Positions 47,841 to 55,316 of a DNA stretch of 64,000 nt are shown piece after piece. The notes under the pieces are model-generated. The model was not told where the DNA came from and ran no database searches. It saw nothing but the letters and a program-made list of their open reading frames with translations. Both the position numbers and the translations under genes were made by a program. The first letter of the stretch is position 1. Each line of letters starts with the position of its first letter. Source of the DNA: Aliirhizobium smilacinae (GTDB lineage: Bacteria > Pseudomonadota > Alphaproteobacteria > Rhizobiales > Rhizobiaceae); contig NZ_VDMN01000003.1 in the NCBI RefSeq assembly GCF_006335145.1, forward strand, positions 310,001-374,000. Reading direction: 5' to 3'.

Positions 47841-48175
47841 CAGCTTTTCGCTCCGACCGGGAACAGCATCAACACCATGGCGGCGACACCCAATCCGACG
47901 CCGGCAAGCTGCAATGATGTCAGCCGCTCGCCGAAGACGGCAAAGGCGATGACGTTGATGAGAAGAAGCTGGGCAATGGCCGAAGCGGAGATGGCCAGAC
48001 CGAGCCCGCCCTCGCGCATCAGCTTCACCATCATCAGATTGCCGACGCAATAGAGCGCCAGAGAGAGGATTAGCAGAGCCATGTTGCTGGAGGCGATATA
48101 GGCGCGCGAGGCGGTGGCCGCGGCGAGGAATACGGCCATGGCGCCGGTGAGCCAGAGGAGGAAGGCGGGGCTCAT
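47840..48175 (-). CDS. Half-size DMT/EamA-like membrane protein
   Basis: A 111-residue protein with four membrane helices, a single DMT-superfamily unit (LLILSLALYCVGNLMMVKL, GLAISASAIAQLLLINVIAF, GERLTSLQLAGVGLGVAAMV). Most EamA exporters have two such units, so it would have to dimerise like SMR proteins. It is coupled to the permease gene by a one-base overlap and lies inside the pyrimidine-linked ABC operon. Possible roles are exchange or export of a catabolic product. Confidence 0.75.
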   Translation of the reverse strand: MSPAFLLWLTGAMAVFLAAATASRAYIASSNMALLILSLALYCVGNLMMVKLMREGGLGLAISASAIAQLLLINVIAFAVFGERLTSLQLAGVGLGVAAMVLMLFPVGAKS

Positions 48176-48225
48176 GGGCTAACTCCTGAAGCGAATATGC
48201 CGCTTTCAATTCTGTTATGTCTTGA

Positions 48226-48435
48226 GATACCCCCCTCTGCCCTGCCGGGCATCTCCGCCACAAGGGGAGAGATCGGATTGAAGCGAAGCCACCGCTTCAA
48301 TCCGATGCCGAAATTGCCGCTCTCCCACGTCTGATCATCGCTACCGATATGACGGTCGATGTAATGTGGCGGCAGTGCGTCTTGGTGATCTCCCTCCTTG
48401 TGGGGGAGATGCCCGGCAGGGCAGAGGGGGGTATC
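48226..48435. repeat. 210-base element with inverted ends, copy 2
   Basis: The left arm (48226-48275) starts GATACCCCCCTCTGCCCTGC and the right arm (48387-48435) is its inverse, ending GGCAGGGCAGAGGGGGGTATC minus the final base as listed. The arms are nearly identical to those of the copy at 26093-26303. The core differs and contains its own hairpin (GGATTGAAGCG / CGCTTCAATCC, about 48274-48303). It lies between the ATPase and DMT genes of the ABC operon. Confidence 0.85.
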
Positions 48436-48466
48436 TTTCGACAGTACGAAAAGCATATTCTGGAGA

Positions 48467-49258
48467 TTATTCCTCATAACTATGCCCCGCCCGCAAACCT
48501 TCCCGTACCCGGTGGGCGATTGCCAGAAACTCCGGCGTCTCGCGGATTTCAAGCGGGCGTTCCTTTGGTAGTGTCGACTCGATCACGTCGGTCACCCGGC
48601 CCGGGCGAGGGGACATGACGACGATTTTGGTCGACAGATAGACGGCCTCGGGGATCGAATGGGTGACGAAACAGATGGTTTTTTGCGTCCGCGCCCAGAG
48701 TTTCAGAAGCTGCTCGTTCAGGTGGTCGCGGACGATTTCGTCGAGCGCGCCGAAGGGTTCGTCCATCAGGAGAAGATCGGCATCGAAGGCGAGTGCGCGG
48801 GCGATCGAGGCGCGCTGCTGCATGCCGCCGGACAGCTGCCATGGGTATTTCTTGCCGAAACCCGCAAGATTGACGAGGTCGAGCGTGCGTTCGATGCGTT
48901 CTTTCCGCTCGGCGGCCGTGTAGTTCATGATCTCCAGTGGCAGCGCGATATTCTTTTCGATCGTGCGCCAGGGATAGAGCGCCGGGGCCTGGAAGACATA
49001 ACCGTAGGACCGCGATTTGCGGGCGTTTTCAGGCGTCATGCCATTGACGGTAATTTCGCCCGCAGTAGCACCTTCAAGATCTGCGATGACGCGCAGAAAG
49101 GTGGTCTTGCCGCAACCGGACGGGCCGATGAAGGAGACGAAATCGCCTTTTTTCACCTCCAGATCGACATCGGAAAGCGCATGCACCGGGCCATCGCCGG
49201 TTTCGAATGTCAGGCCGAGTTTTCTGGCGGAGACGACGGAGAAATTATTCTCAGCCAT
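48467..49258 (-). CDS. ABC transporter ATP-binding protein (SsuB/ThiZ-like)
   Basis: A 263-residue ATPase. The start at 49258 (MAENNFSVVSARKLGLTFET) is preferred over 49291, which overlaps the hydA end. Walker A GPSGCGKTT, signature LSGGMQQRASIARAL, Walker B LLLMDEPFGALDE and the switch His (FVTHSIPEAVYLS) are intact. It powers the two permeases downstream. It lies 8 bases after hydA, so uptake and hydrolysis genes are one operon. Confidence 0.93.
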   Translation of the reverse strand: MAENNFSVVSARKLGLTFETGDGPVHALSDVDLEVKKGDFVSFIGPSGCGKTTFLRVIADLEGATAGEITVNGMTPENARKSRSYGYVFQAPALYPWRTIEKNIALPLEIMNYTAAERKERIERTLDLVNLAGFGKKYPWQLSGGMQQRASIARALAFDADLLLMDEPFGALDEIVRDHLNEQLLKLWARTQKTICFVTHSIPEAVYLSTKIVVMSPRPGRVTDVIESTLPKERPLEIRETPEFLAIAHRVREGLRAGHSYEE

Positions 49259-49265
49259 GTGCCGA

Positions 49266-50720
49266 TCAAACCCCGCTTGCTGGGATGCCACTGCGCTCCA
49301 CCTTTCGAGGAGCGGTCAGTTCCTTCCAGGTGGAGAGCGCCTTGTTGACCGCGGGATAGGGTTCGCGGGCGACGAACTGGCCATGGCCTTCGCGGCTTTT
49401 CAGCGAGCCGTCCTCGACCGCGACCACGCCGCGCGACAGCGTGTAACGCGGCAGGCCGGTCACCTGCTTGCCTTCGAAGACGTTGTAATCGATCGCGGAT
49501 TGCTGGGTTTTGGCCGAGATCGTCTTCGATTTCTTCGGATCGAGCACGACGAGATCGGCATCGGCACCGACGAGGATCGCACCCTTTCTCGGGTAAAGGT
49601 TGAGGATCTTGGCGATGTTGGTGGAGGTGACGGCGACGAATTCGTTCATGGTGATGCGGCCGGTTGCGACGCCATAGGTCCACAGCATCGGCAGGCGATC
49701 TTCCAGTCCGCCGGTGCCATTTGGGATCTTTCGGAAATCGCCGACGCCGTAGCGTTTCTGGTCGGTGGTAAAGGCGCAGTGGTCGGTCGCGACGCATTGC
49801 AGCGAGCCCGCGGCGAGGCCGGCCCAGAGTGAATCCTGATGCTGCTTGTTGCGGAAGGGAGGCGACATGACGCGGCGGGCGGAATGATCCCAGTCCTTGT
49901 CGAAATATTCGCTTTCATCGAGCGTCAGGTGCTGGATAAGCGGTTCGCCGTAGACCCGCATGCCGTTCTGCCGCGCCCGGCGGATCGCCTCATGGGCCTG
50001 CTCGCAGGAGGTATGGACCACGTAGAGCGGAACGCCCGCCATGTCGGCGATGATGATGGCGCGGTTGGTGGCCTCGCCCTCGACGGAGGCCGGACGGGAA
50101 TAGGCATGGGCTTCCGGCCCGTCATTGCCTTCATCCATCAGCTTCTGCTGCATGGAGGCGACGATATCGCCGTTTTCGGCATGGACGAGGGGGAGCGCGC
50201 CAAGCTCGGCGCAGCGGGAGAACGAGGCGAACATCTCGTCGTCATTGACCATCAGCGAGCCCTTGTAGGCCATGAAGTGCTTGAAGGTGTTGATGCCCTT
50301 TTCCTGAACGACGGTCTGCATCTCGTTGAAGACCTGCTCGCCCCACCAGGTAACGGCCATGTGGAAGGAATAATCGCAATGGGCACGGGTTGCCTTGTTG
50401 TCCCAGCGCTTCAGCGCGTCGAGCAGTGACTGGCCGGGATCGGGCAGACAGAAATCGACGACCATGGTCGTGCCGCCGGAGAGCGCCGCGCGGGTGCCTG
50501 AGTCGAAATCGTCGGCGGAGTAAGTGCCCATGAAGGGCATTTCGAGATGCACATGCGGATCGATGCCGCCCGGCATGACATAACAGCCGGTGGCGTCGAG
50601 GGTTTCGTCGCCCTTCAGGTCCGGGCCGATCTCGATGATCTTGCCGCCGTCGATTTTCACATCCGCCTTATAGGTCAGGTCGGCGGTAACGATGGTTCCG
50701 TTCTTGATTACTGTGGCCAT
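49266..50720 (-). CDS. hydA: Dihydropyrimidinase (hydantoinase)
   Basis: A 484-residue cyclic amidohydrolase, full length. The metal-binding GGIDPHVHLEMPFMG, KHFMAYKGSLMVNDDEMF with the carboxylated Lys, LVHAENGDIVAS, VHTSCEQAHEAI and VATDHCAFT are in order. It opens dihydrouracil or dihydrothymine to N-carbamoyl-beta-amino acids, the second step of reductive pyrimidine breakdown; it can also act on hydantoins. The start at 50720 has GGGGAAC upstream. The mazEF-like pair precedes it. Confidence 0.95.
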   Translation of the reverse strand: MATVIKNGTIVTADLTYKADVKIDGGKIIEIGPDLKGDETLDATGCYVMPGGIDPHVHLEMPFMGTYSADDFDSGTRAALSGGTTMVVDFCLPDPGQSLLDALKRWDNKATRAHCDYSFHMAVTWWGEQVFNEMQTVVQEKGINTFKHFMAYKGSLMVNDDEMFASFSRCAELGALPLVHAENGDIVASMQQKLMDEGNDGPEAHAYSRPASVEGEATNRAIIIADMAGVPLYVVHTSCEQAHEAIRRARQNGMRVYGEPLIQHLTLDESEYFDKDWDHSARRVMSPPFRNKQHQDSLWAGLAAGSLQCVATDHCAFTTDQKRYGVGDFRKIPNGTGGLEDRLPMLWTYGVATGRITMNEFVAVTSTNIAKILNLYPRKGAILVGADADLVVLDPKKSKTISAKTQQSAIDYNVFEGKQVTGLPRYTLSRGVVAVEDGSLKSREGHGQFVAREPYPAVNKALSTWKELTAPRKVERSGIPASGV

Positions 50721-50772
50721 GGTTGTTCCCCTTATTGGCTCTTCTAATCTGATGAAGGAATTGTTTCCCTTG

Positions 50773-51135
50773 TTATCTGATCCTCGTAGTCGGCATCACG
50801 GTCTGCCTCAGGCCCGTAATGTTGATCACCGCCGCCTCCAGCATCTGTATTTCGTCCTCATCGAGATGGCCGATGACCTGGCTAATTGCCGACTTCCGCA
50901 GGTGGGTGATCTTGTCGACCATGATCTGGGATACGGAGTTCAAGCCATTTGTCCCTGAGGGCTGGATGGTCGGCCGGAAGGCGGGGGAATCGGCGAGAAA
51001 GGTGGTCAGCGGACAGAGAAGAAGCGTGACGTGATCGGCAATGAACTCGTCGGCATGAATGATGACAGCCGGTCTGGGTTTGCCCAGATCCCCTTGGAAT
51101 GCCGCCGTCACCATGTCGCCTCGCGTTAGTTTCAC
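50773..51135 (-). CDS. MazF/PemK-like toxin
   Basis: A 120-residue protein with the MazF/PemK fold: MKLTRGDMVTAAFQGDLGKPRPAVII, then LLLCPLTTF and VDKITHLRKSAISQVIGHLD. Known members are sequence-specific RNA endonucleases that arrest growth when the antitoxin is lost. The start overlaps the antitoxin gene by four bases (ATGA), the usual antitoxin-first arrangement. It sits within the pyrimidine-catabolism gene run, between the carbamoyl-amidohydrolase and hydA. Confidence 0.85.
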   Translation of the reverse strand: MKLTRGDMVTAAFQGDLGKPRPAVIIHADEFIADHVTLLLCPLTTFLADSPAFRPTIQPSGTNGLNSVSQIMVDKITHLRKSAISQVIGHLDEDEIQMLEAAVINITGLRQTVMPTTRIR

Positions 51136-51344
51136 GGCTTATCCCAGTCTTCGGCGGCGCCTGGGTCGACAAGTTCGGTCAGGCCCGCCCGCCTGTCAGC
51201 TTCAACGGAAGCTTGCGCCTGCCGTGCAGCGTCCTGCCGATAGGCTTCGCTGGCACCATCCGGCACCCAGATTTCAACGGGGCGATAACCGCGGCGGATG
51301 AGGTCCGCCCGCTCGTCCTGCGTCAATTCCCGTGGTCGTCCCAT
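51132..51344 (-). CDS. MazE-like antitoxin
   Basis: A 70-residue antitoxin of the type often annotated as MazE family or DUF3018. A short N-terminal DNA-binding-like part (MGRPRELTQDERADLIRRGY, RPVEIWVPD) is followed by an acidic helical tail ending GLTELVDPGAAEDWDKP, which would wrap the toxin. It precedes and overlaps the toxin gene. It probably autoregulates the pair. Confidence 0.8.
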   Translation of the reverse strand: MGRPRELTQDERADLIRRGYRPVEIWVPDGASEAYRQDAARQAQASVEADRRAGLTELVDPGAAEDWDKP

Positions 51345-51380
51345 CGTCGTTACCCTCCTCAGGGTGCGTCCTTTGACAAG

Positions 51381-52634
51381 CTACTCCACAATCTCCGCCG
51401 TCTCCACCACCGCATGGAAGAGCACATCGCAGCCGGCGGCGGCCCAGTCCTTCGAGATCTCTTCGGCCTCATTGTGCGACAGGCCGCCGACGCAAGGGCA
51501 CATGATCATCGTGGTCGGCGCGAGTTTTGCGGCCCAGCAGGCGTCGTGGCCGGCGCCGGAAATGATGTTCATGTGGCTGTAACCGAGCTTTTCAGCGGCA
51601 TCACGGACACGGTCAACCAATGTCGGATCGAAAGTGACCGGATCGAAATGGCCAACGGCCTCTACCGAACAGCCGACGCCGAGCGGCTCGCAGACTTCTA
51701 TCGCTGAGGCCTCGATCTTGGCGCGCATGCGGTCGAGCTTTTCCTGGCTCGGGGTGCGCAGGTCGACGGTGAAGACCACCTTGCCGGGCAGGACGTTGCG
51801 GGAATTCGGGGTGAAGAAGGCCTGGCCGACACCGGCCACTGCGCCCGGCTGTTCGGCCATGGCGATCTCCTGCACTTTTTCCATGATGCGGCCGAAGGCC
51901 AAGCCGGCATTGACGCGCATATCCATCGGGGTGGAGCCAGTGTGGGCTTCCTTGCCGGTCAGGGTGAATTCCAGCCACCACAGTCCCTGACAGTGAGTGA
52001 CGACGCCGATCTGCTTGTCTTCGGCTTCAAGGATCGGGCCCTGTTCGATGTGATATTCGAAATAGGCATGCATCTTTCGCGCGCCGACTTCTTCGTCGCC
52101 CAGCCAGCCGATGCGCTTCAGTTCGTCGCCATAGGTCTTGCCTTCGGGATCGCGGCGCGCATAGGCGTAATCGAGCGTGTGGATGCCGGCGAAGACACCG
52201 GAGGCGAGCATGGCGGGCGCGAAGCGGGCGCCTTCCTCGTTGGCCCAGTTGGTGACGACGATCGGGTGTTTCGTCTTTATTCCGAGATCGTTCATCGAGC
52301 GGACAACTTCAAGGCCGGCCAGTACGCCCAGCACACCGTCATATTTGCCGCCGGTCGGCTGGGTGTCGAGGTGGGATCCGACGTAAACGGGAAGGGCGTC
52401 CGGGTCGCTGCCTTCGCGGGTGGCAAACATCGTGCCCATTCTGTCGGTGCCGACGGTCATGCCAGCTGCTTCGCACCAACGCTTGAACAGATGCCGGCCT
52501 TCGCCATCGGCGTCGGTCAGCGTCTGGCGATTGTTGCCGCCGGCAATGCCGGGGCCGATCTTCGCCATGTCCATCAACATGTCCCAGAGCCGGTCGCCGT
52601 TTACGCGCAGGTTCTCGCCCGGTGCTGCCACCAT
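51381..52634 (-). CDS. N-carbamoyl-amino acid amidohydrolase / beta-ureidopropionase (M20 family)
   Basis: A 417-residue M20-type zinc hydrolase of the HyuC/AmaB/allantoate amidohydrolase group. VGSHLDTQPTGGKYDGVLGV gives the metal-site His and Asp, NWANEEGARFAPAMLASGVF the catalytic Glu pair, EYHIEQGPILEAE, and SGAGHDACWAAKLAPTTMI the later ligands. With HydA next door it should remove the carbamoyl group from N-carbamoyl-beta-alanine, giving beta-alanine, CO2 and ammonia, the third pathway step. It is divergent from rutR with a RutR-like site between. Allantoate or hydantoin-derived substrates are alternatives. Confidence 0.9.
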   Translation of the reverse strand: MVAAPGENLRVNGDRLWDMLMDMAKIGPGIAGGNNRQTLTDADGEGRHLFKRWCEAAGMTVGTDRMGTMFATREGSDPDALPVYVGSHLDTQPTGGKYDGVLGVLAGLEVVRSMNDLGIKTKHPIVVTNWANEEGARFAPAMLASGVFAGIHTLDYAYARRDPEGKTYGDELKRIGWLGDEEVGARKMHAYFEYHIEQGPILEAEDKQIGVVTHCQGLWWLEFTLTGKEAHTGSTPMDMRVNAGLAFGRIMEKVQEIAMAEQPGAVAGVGQAFFTPNSRNVLPGKVVFTVDLRTPSQEKLDRMRAKIEASAIEVCEPLGVGCSVEAVGHFDPVTFDPTLVDRVRDAAEKLGYSHMNIISGAGHDACWAAKLAPTTMIMCPCVGGLSHNEAEEISKDWAAAGCDVLFHAVVETAEIVE

Positions 52635-52773
52635 TTTTCAGTCCTCATCTGGTTATGCTCTGCCAAACGGCAGTAATCTGTTGTTCCCACCGGCTTCGTC
52701 CTGTCCTTAACGGCTTTGTCGCCGTTAGGTCCGGAAGATCGGCATTGCGTTTGTTCTGCTTGTCGCCGATAAT

Positions 52774-52789
52774 TTGACCGCTTGGTAAA
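52774..52789. promoter_or_regulatory. RutR-like operator
   Basis: TTGACCGCTTGGTAAA matches 12 of the 14 fixed positions of the E. coli RutR consensus TTGACCA-N2-TGGTCAA. It is in the divergent region between the carbamoyl-amidohydrolase gene and rutR, where it could control both. Confidence 0.65.
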
Positions 52790-52888
52790 AGCTTACAATT
52801 TCCGCGGCATCACTCAAGCTCAAAATCGTCACGCTTCAGATGTTTTCGAGGATTTTGCGGAAGGGAAGGACGAGGGGCACAAGAGAGC

Positions 52889-53527
52889 ATGGCCATTCCC
52901 AGAGCTGCGAAGACGCAGCGGCGTACGCGCATCCAGGAGGAGAAGGAAGAGCTTATCCTGGAGGCGGCTCTCGACATATTTTCGCAGAATGGTTTTCGCG
53001 GTGCGACGATCGACCAGATCGCCGATGCGGCCGGAATGTCAAAGCCCAACCTGCTCTATTATTTCCGCACCAAGGAAGCGGTCCACAGGCAGCTTATCGA
53101 CCGGGTTCTGAGCACCTGGCTGGAGCCGCTCCGGGCGTTCGATGCCACTGGCGACCCGGAAAGCGAAATCCGCTCCTATATTCGCCGAAAGCTGGAGATG
53201 GCACGCGATTTTCCGCGTGAAAGCCGGCTGTTCGCCAATGAAATACTGCAGGGCGCGCCACGGATCGAGGACGAGCTGAAAGGGCCGTTGAAAGAGCTGG
53301 TGGACGAAAAGGCAGAAGTTATCCGCGTCTGGGCGCGTGCCGGCAAGATCGCCAGATGCGATCCCTATCACCTGATTTTTTCGATCTGGTCGACCACGCA
53401 GCATTATGCCGACTTCGATGTGCAGGTGAGAGCCGTGCTGGGGCAGGCGCATTCCGGCGACGGGCGGTTCGAGGATGCTGCGCGGTTTCTAGAGAAGCTG
53501 TTTATGGACGGGTTGCGGGTGAGGTAA
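52889..53527 (+). CDS. rutR: TetR-type pyrimidine regulator RutR
   Basis: A 212-residue TetR-type regulator matching RutR. The helix-turn-helix (about 37-66) reads FRGATIDQIADAAGMSKPNL, and the C-terminal domain carries DFPRESRLFANEILQGAP and FSIWSTTQHYADFDVQV, the RutR ligand pocket region. RutR binds uracil or thymine and then leaves its operator. It is divergent from the catabolic operon. No rut monooxygenase genes are in the window, so here it most likely serves the reductive route. Confidence 0.9.
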   Translation: MAIPRAAKTQRRTRIQEEKEELILEAALDIFSQNGFRGATIDQIADAAGMSKPNLLYYFRTKEAVHRQLIDRVLSTWLEPLRAFDATGDPESEIRSYIRRKLEMARDFPRESRLFANEILQGAPRIEDELKGPLKELVDEKAEVIRVWARAGKIARCDPYHLIFSIWSTTQHYADFDVQVRAVLGQAHSGDGRFEDAARFLEKLFMDGLRVR

Positions 53528-53577
53528 GGGATGAGGGCGGATTTGCAAGCCGCCGCACCCGGAACCCATAAACGGAA

Positions 53578-53606
53578 AACGCCGGCGCTAAGGCCGGCGT
53601 TCTCGT
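53578..53606 (-). terminator. Terminator of glnII
   Basis: GAACGCCGGC-CTTA-GCGCCGGCGTTTTCC on the minus strand, about 25 bases after the glnII stop. The stem is GC-rich with a TTTT run. It also faces the end of rutR and may work in both directions. Confidence 0.8.
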
Positions 53607-53627
53607 TAATCCTTGGGAGGACTTCTA

Positions 53628-54662
53628 TCAGGCAGCAGCCGACTTTGCAGCCGGGACTTCCGAGATCGTCTTCAGAACCTGCGAAGCGATCTGGTAGGGG
53701 TCGCCCTGGGAGTTCGGACGACGATCTTCGAGGTAGCCCTTGTAGCCATTGTTGACGAAGGAATGCGGAACGCGGATCGAGGCGCCACGGTCAGCAACGC
53801 CGTAGGAGAACTTGTTCCACGGAGCCGTTTCGTGCTTGCCGGTCAGGCGCTTGTCGTTATCGGGACCGTAGACGGCAATGTGGTCGTCCAGGTTCTTTTC
53901 GAACTGGGCCATCAGGGCTTCGAAATATTCCTTGCCGCCAACTTCGCGCATGTGCTTGGTCGAGAAGTTGCAGTGCATGCCGGAGCCGTTCCAGTCGGTG
54001 TCACCGAGCGGCTTGCAATGATATTCGATGTCGATGCCGTACTGTTCGGTCAGGCGCTGCAGCAGGTAACGGGCCATCCAGATCTGGTCGGCGGCGCGCT
54101 TAGAGCCCTTGCCGAAAATCTGGAATTCCCACTGGCCCTTGGCCACTTCGGCATTGATGCCTTCATGGTTGATGCCGGCTGCGAGGCACTGGTCGAGGTG
54201 CTCTTCGACGATTTCGCGAGCGACAGGGCCGACATTGCTTGCGCCGACGCCGCAATAATAGGGACCCTGCGGAGCCGGGTAACCCAGTTCCGGGAAGCCG
54301 AGCGGACGGCCGTTTTCGTAGAAGAAGTATTCCTGCTCGAAGCCGAACCATGCATCTTCGTCGTCGAGGATGGTTGCGCGGCTGTTGGACGAATGCGGCG
54401 TGACGCCATCCGGCATCATGACTTCGCACATGACCAGGACACCGTTGGTGCGGGCCGGATCCGGGTAGATGGCGACCGGCTTCAGGACGCAGTCAGACGA
54501 ACGGCCTTCAGCCTGCATCGTCGAGGAACCATCAAAGCCCCAAAGCGGAAGCTGCTCAAGTGTCGGGAAAGAATCGAATTCCTTGATCTGCGTCTTGCCG
54601 CGCAGGTTCGGGACGGGGGTGTAACCGTCCAGCCAGATGTACTCGAGCTTATACTTGGTCAT
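53628..54662 (-). CDS. glnII: Glutamine synthetase type II (GSII)
   Basis: A 344-residue glutamine synthetase of the eukaryote-like GSII type, much shorter than the ~470-residue GSI. LPLWGFDGSSTMQAEGRSSD, DEDAWFGFEQEYFFYENGRP, GINHEGINAEVAKGQWEFQI and NGSGMHCNFSTKHMR contain the metal- and ammonia-site residues, and NKFSYGVADRGASIRVP the ATP/glutamate region. It condenses ammonia with glutamate. In rhizobia glnII is under NtrC and sigma-54, and such a promoter is visible upstream. It would capture ammonia from the urea and pyrimidine routes nearby. Confidence 0.97.
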   Translation of the reverse strand: MTKYKLEYIWLDGYTPVPNLRGKTQIKEFDSFPTLEQLPLWGFDGSSTMQAEGRSSDCVLKPVAIYPDPARTNGVLVMCEVMMPDGVTPHSSNSRATILDDEDAWFGFEQEYFFYENGRPLGFPELGYPAPQGPYYCGVGASNVGPVAREIVEEHLDQCLAAGINHEGINAEVAKGQWEFQIFGKGSKRAADQIWMARYLLQRLTEQYGIDIEYHCKPLGDTDWNGSGMHCNFSTKHMREVGGKEYFEALMAQFEKNLDDHIAVYGPDNDKRLTGKHETAPWNKFSYGVADRGASIRVPHSFVNNGYKGYLEDRRPNSQGDPYQIASQVLKTISEVPAAKSAAA

Positions 54663-55079
54663 GTTGTGTCTCTCAGGCCGTGGTGTTCATGGTTGAGCCA
54701 TCCAAGGATTACCTTCCGTAACAGTCGATATCCCGGGCTTGAACCTATGAATGCATGCTCCGTGCCAGTTTGAGCGTTGGCAGGCGTGACAAGATGAAAA
54801 AAATGCAGATGCCTTCATATGGGTCGTTTTCAGCAGGTTGCCGGTGTTTGGAATTGCTTAATAAACAAGCCAAATTCCATATAGGAGCAGGAGATGTGGA
54901 ACCTAGTCTGCTCAGCCCTTGTTTACCGGCATTCACGGCATGCGGCGTTGTGCAATTTTAATTGCTTGCAATTTCCGCTAGCGGACTCGCTGTAAATGAT
55001 GTAAAATCATGCAATTGGATTAAAAAATAGGCAGATATTGTGCCTGTCCAATGTCATGCAGTTGTTCAGGAGGCGATAG
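54663..55079. other. Divergent control region of glnII and the DUF2735 gene
   Basis: About 420 bases without a gene. It holds the -24/-12 promoter at 54752-54767 and an AT-rich stretch (54815-55035) where activator sites would be expected. A partial palindrome GCAATTTTAATTGC is at about 54953-54966. I could not find a full NtrC consensus. Confidence 0.6.
54752..54767 (-). promoter_or_regulatory. Sigma-54 promoter of glnII
   Basis: On the minus strand TGGCACGGAGCATGCA matches TGGCACR-N4-TTGCA with one change; the GG and GC are ten bases apart as required. It lies 90 bases upstream of the glnII start, pointing into it. Confidence 0.75.
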
Positions 55080-55271
55080 ATGGCAGGCATCCATCGTGAG
55101 ACAGCAAAGATTTATGAGTTTCCTCTGATCCAGCGGAGACGTCTTGATAATGGATTGACGGCGCCTGTCCCTTCCAGGGACATCGTCTTTTCCGTTGTCG
55201 ATACGTGCTGGTATCACGGCGATGCTATCCGCGAGGATGACCCTGCGCCGGATCGACCGAAACCCTGCTGA
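55080..55271 (+). CDS. DUF2735 small protein upstream of glnII
   Basis: A 63-residue protein with a very strong AGGAGG ribosome-binding site before the start at 55080. RETAKIYEFPLIQRRR and a central DTCWYHGDAIRED segment are recognisable as DUF2735, a small family found beside glnII in Rhizobiales. Function unknown. Its fixed place suggests a role in nitrogen control, but this is synteny only. Confidence 0.75.
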   Translation: MAGIHRETAKIYEFPLIQRRRLDNGLTAPVPSRDIVFSVVDTCWYHGDAIREDDPAPDRPKPC

Positions 55272-55316
55272 TACGGAAGTATATCGGAGAACGCCACCCG
55301 CTGAAACGTGGCGTGA

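Noticed and set aside
47841..48263. N-terminal extension of the ABC permease to 440 residues
   Set aside because: The extra 141 codons run through the DMT gene in another frame and into the repeat element; the start at 47840 matches family length and is coupled by TGATG.
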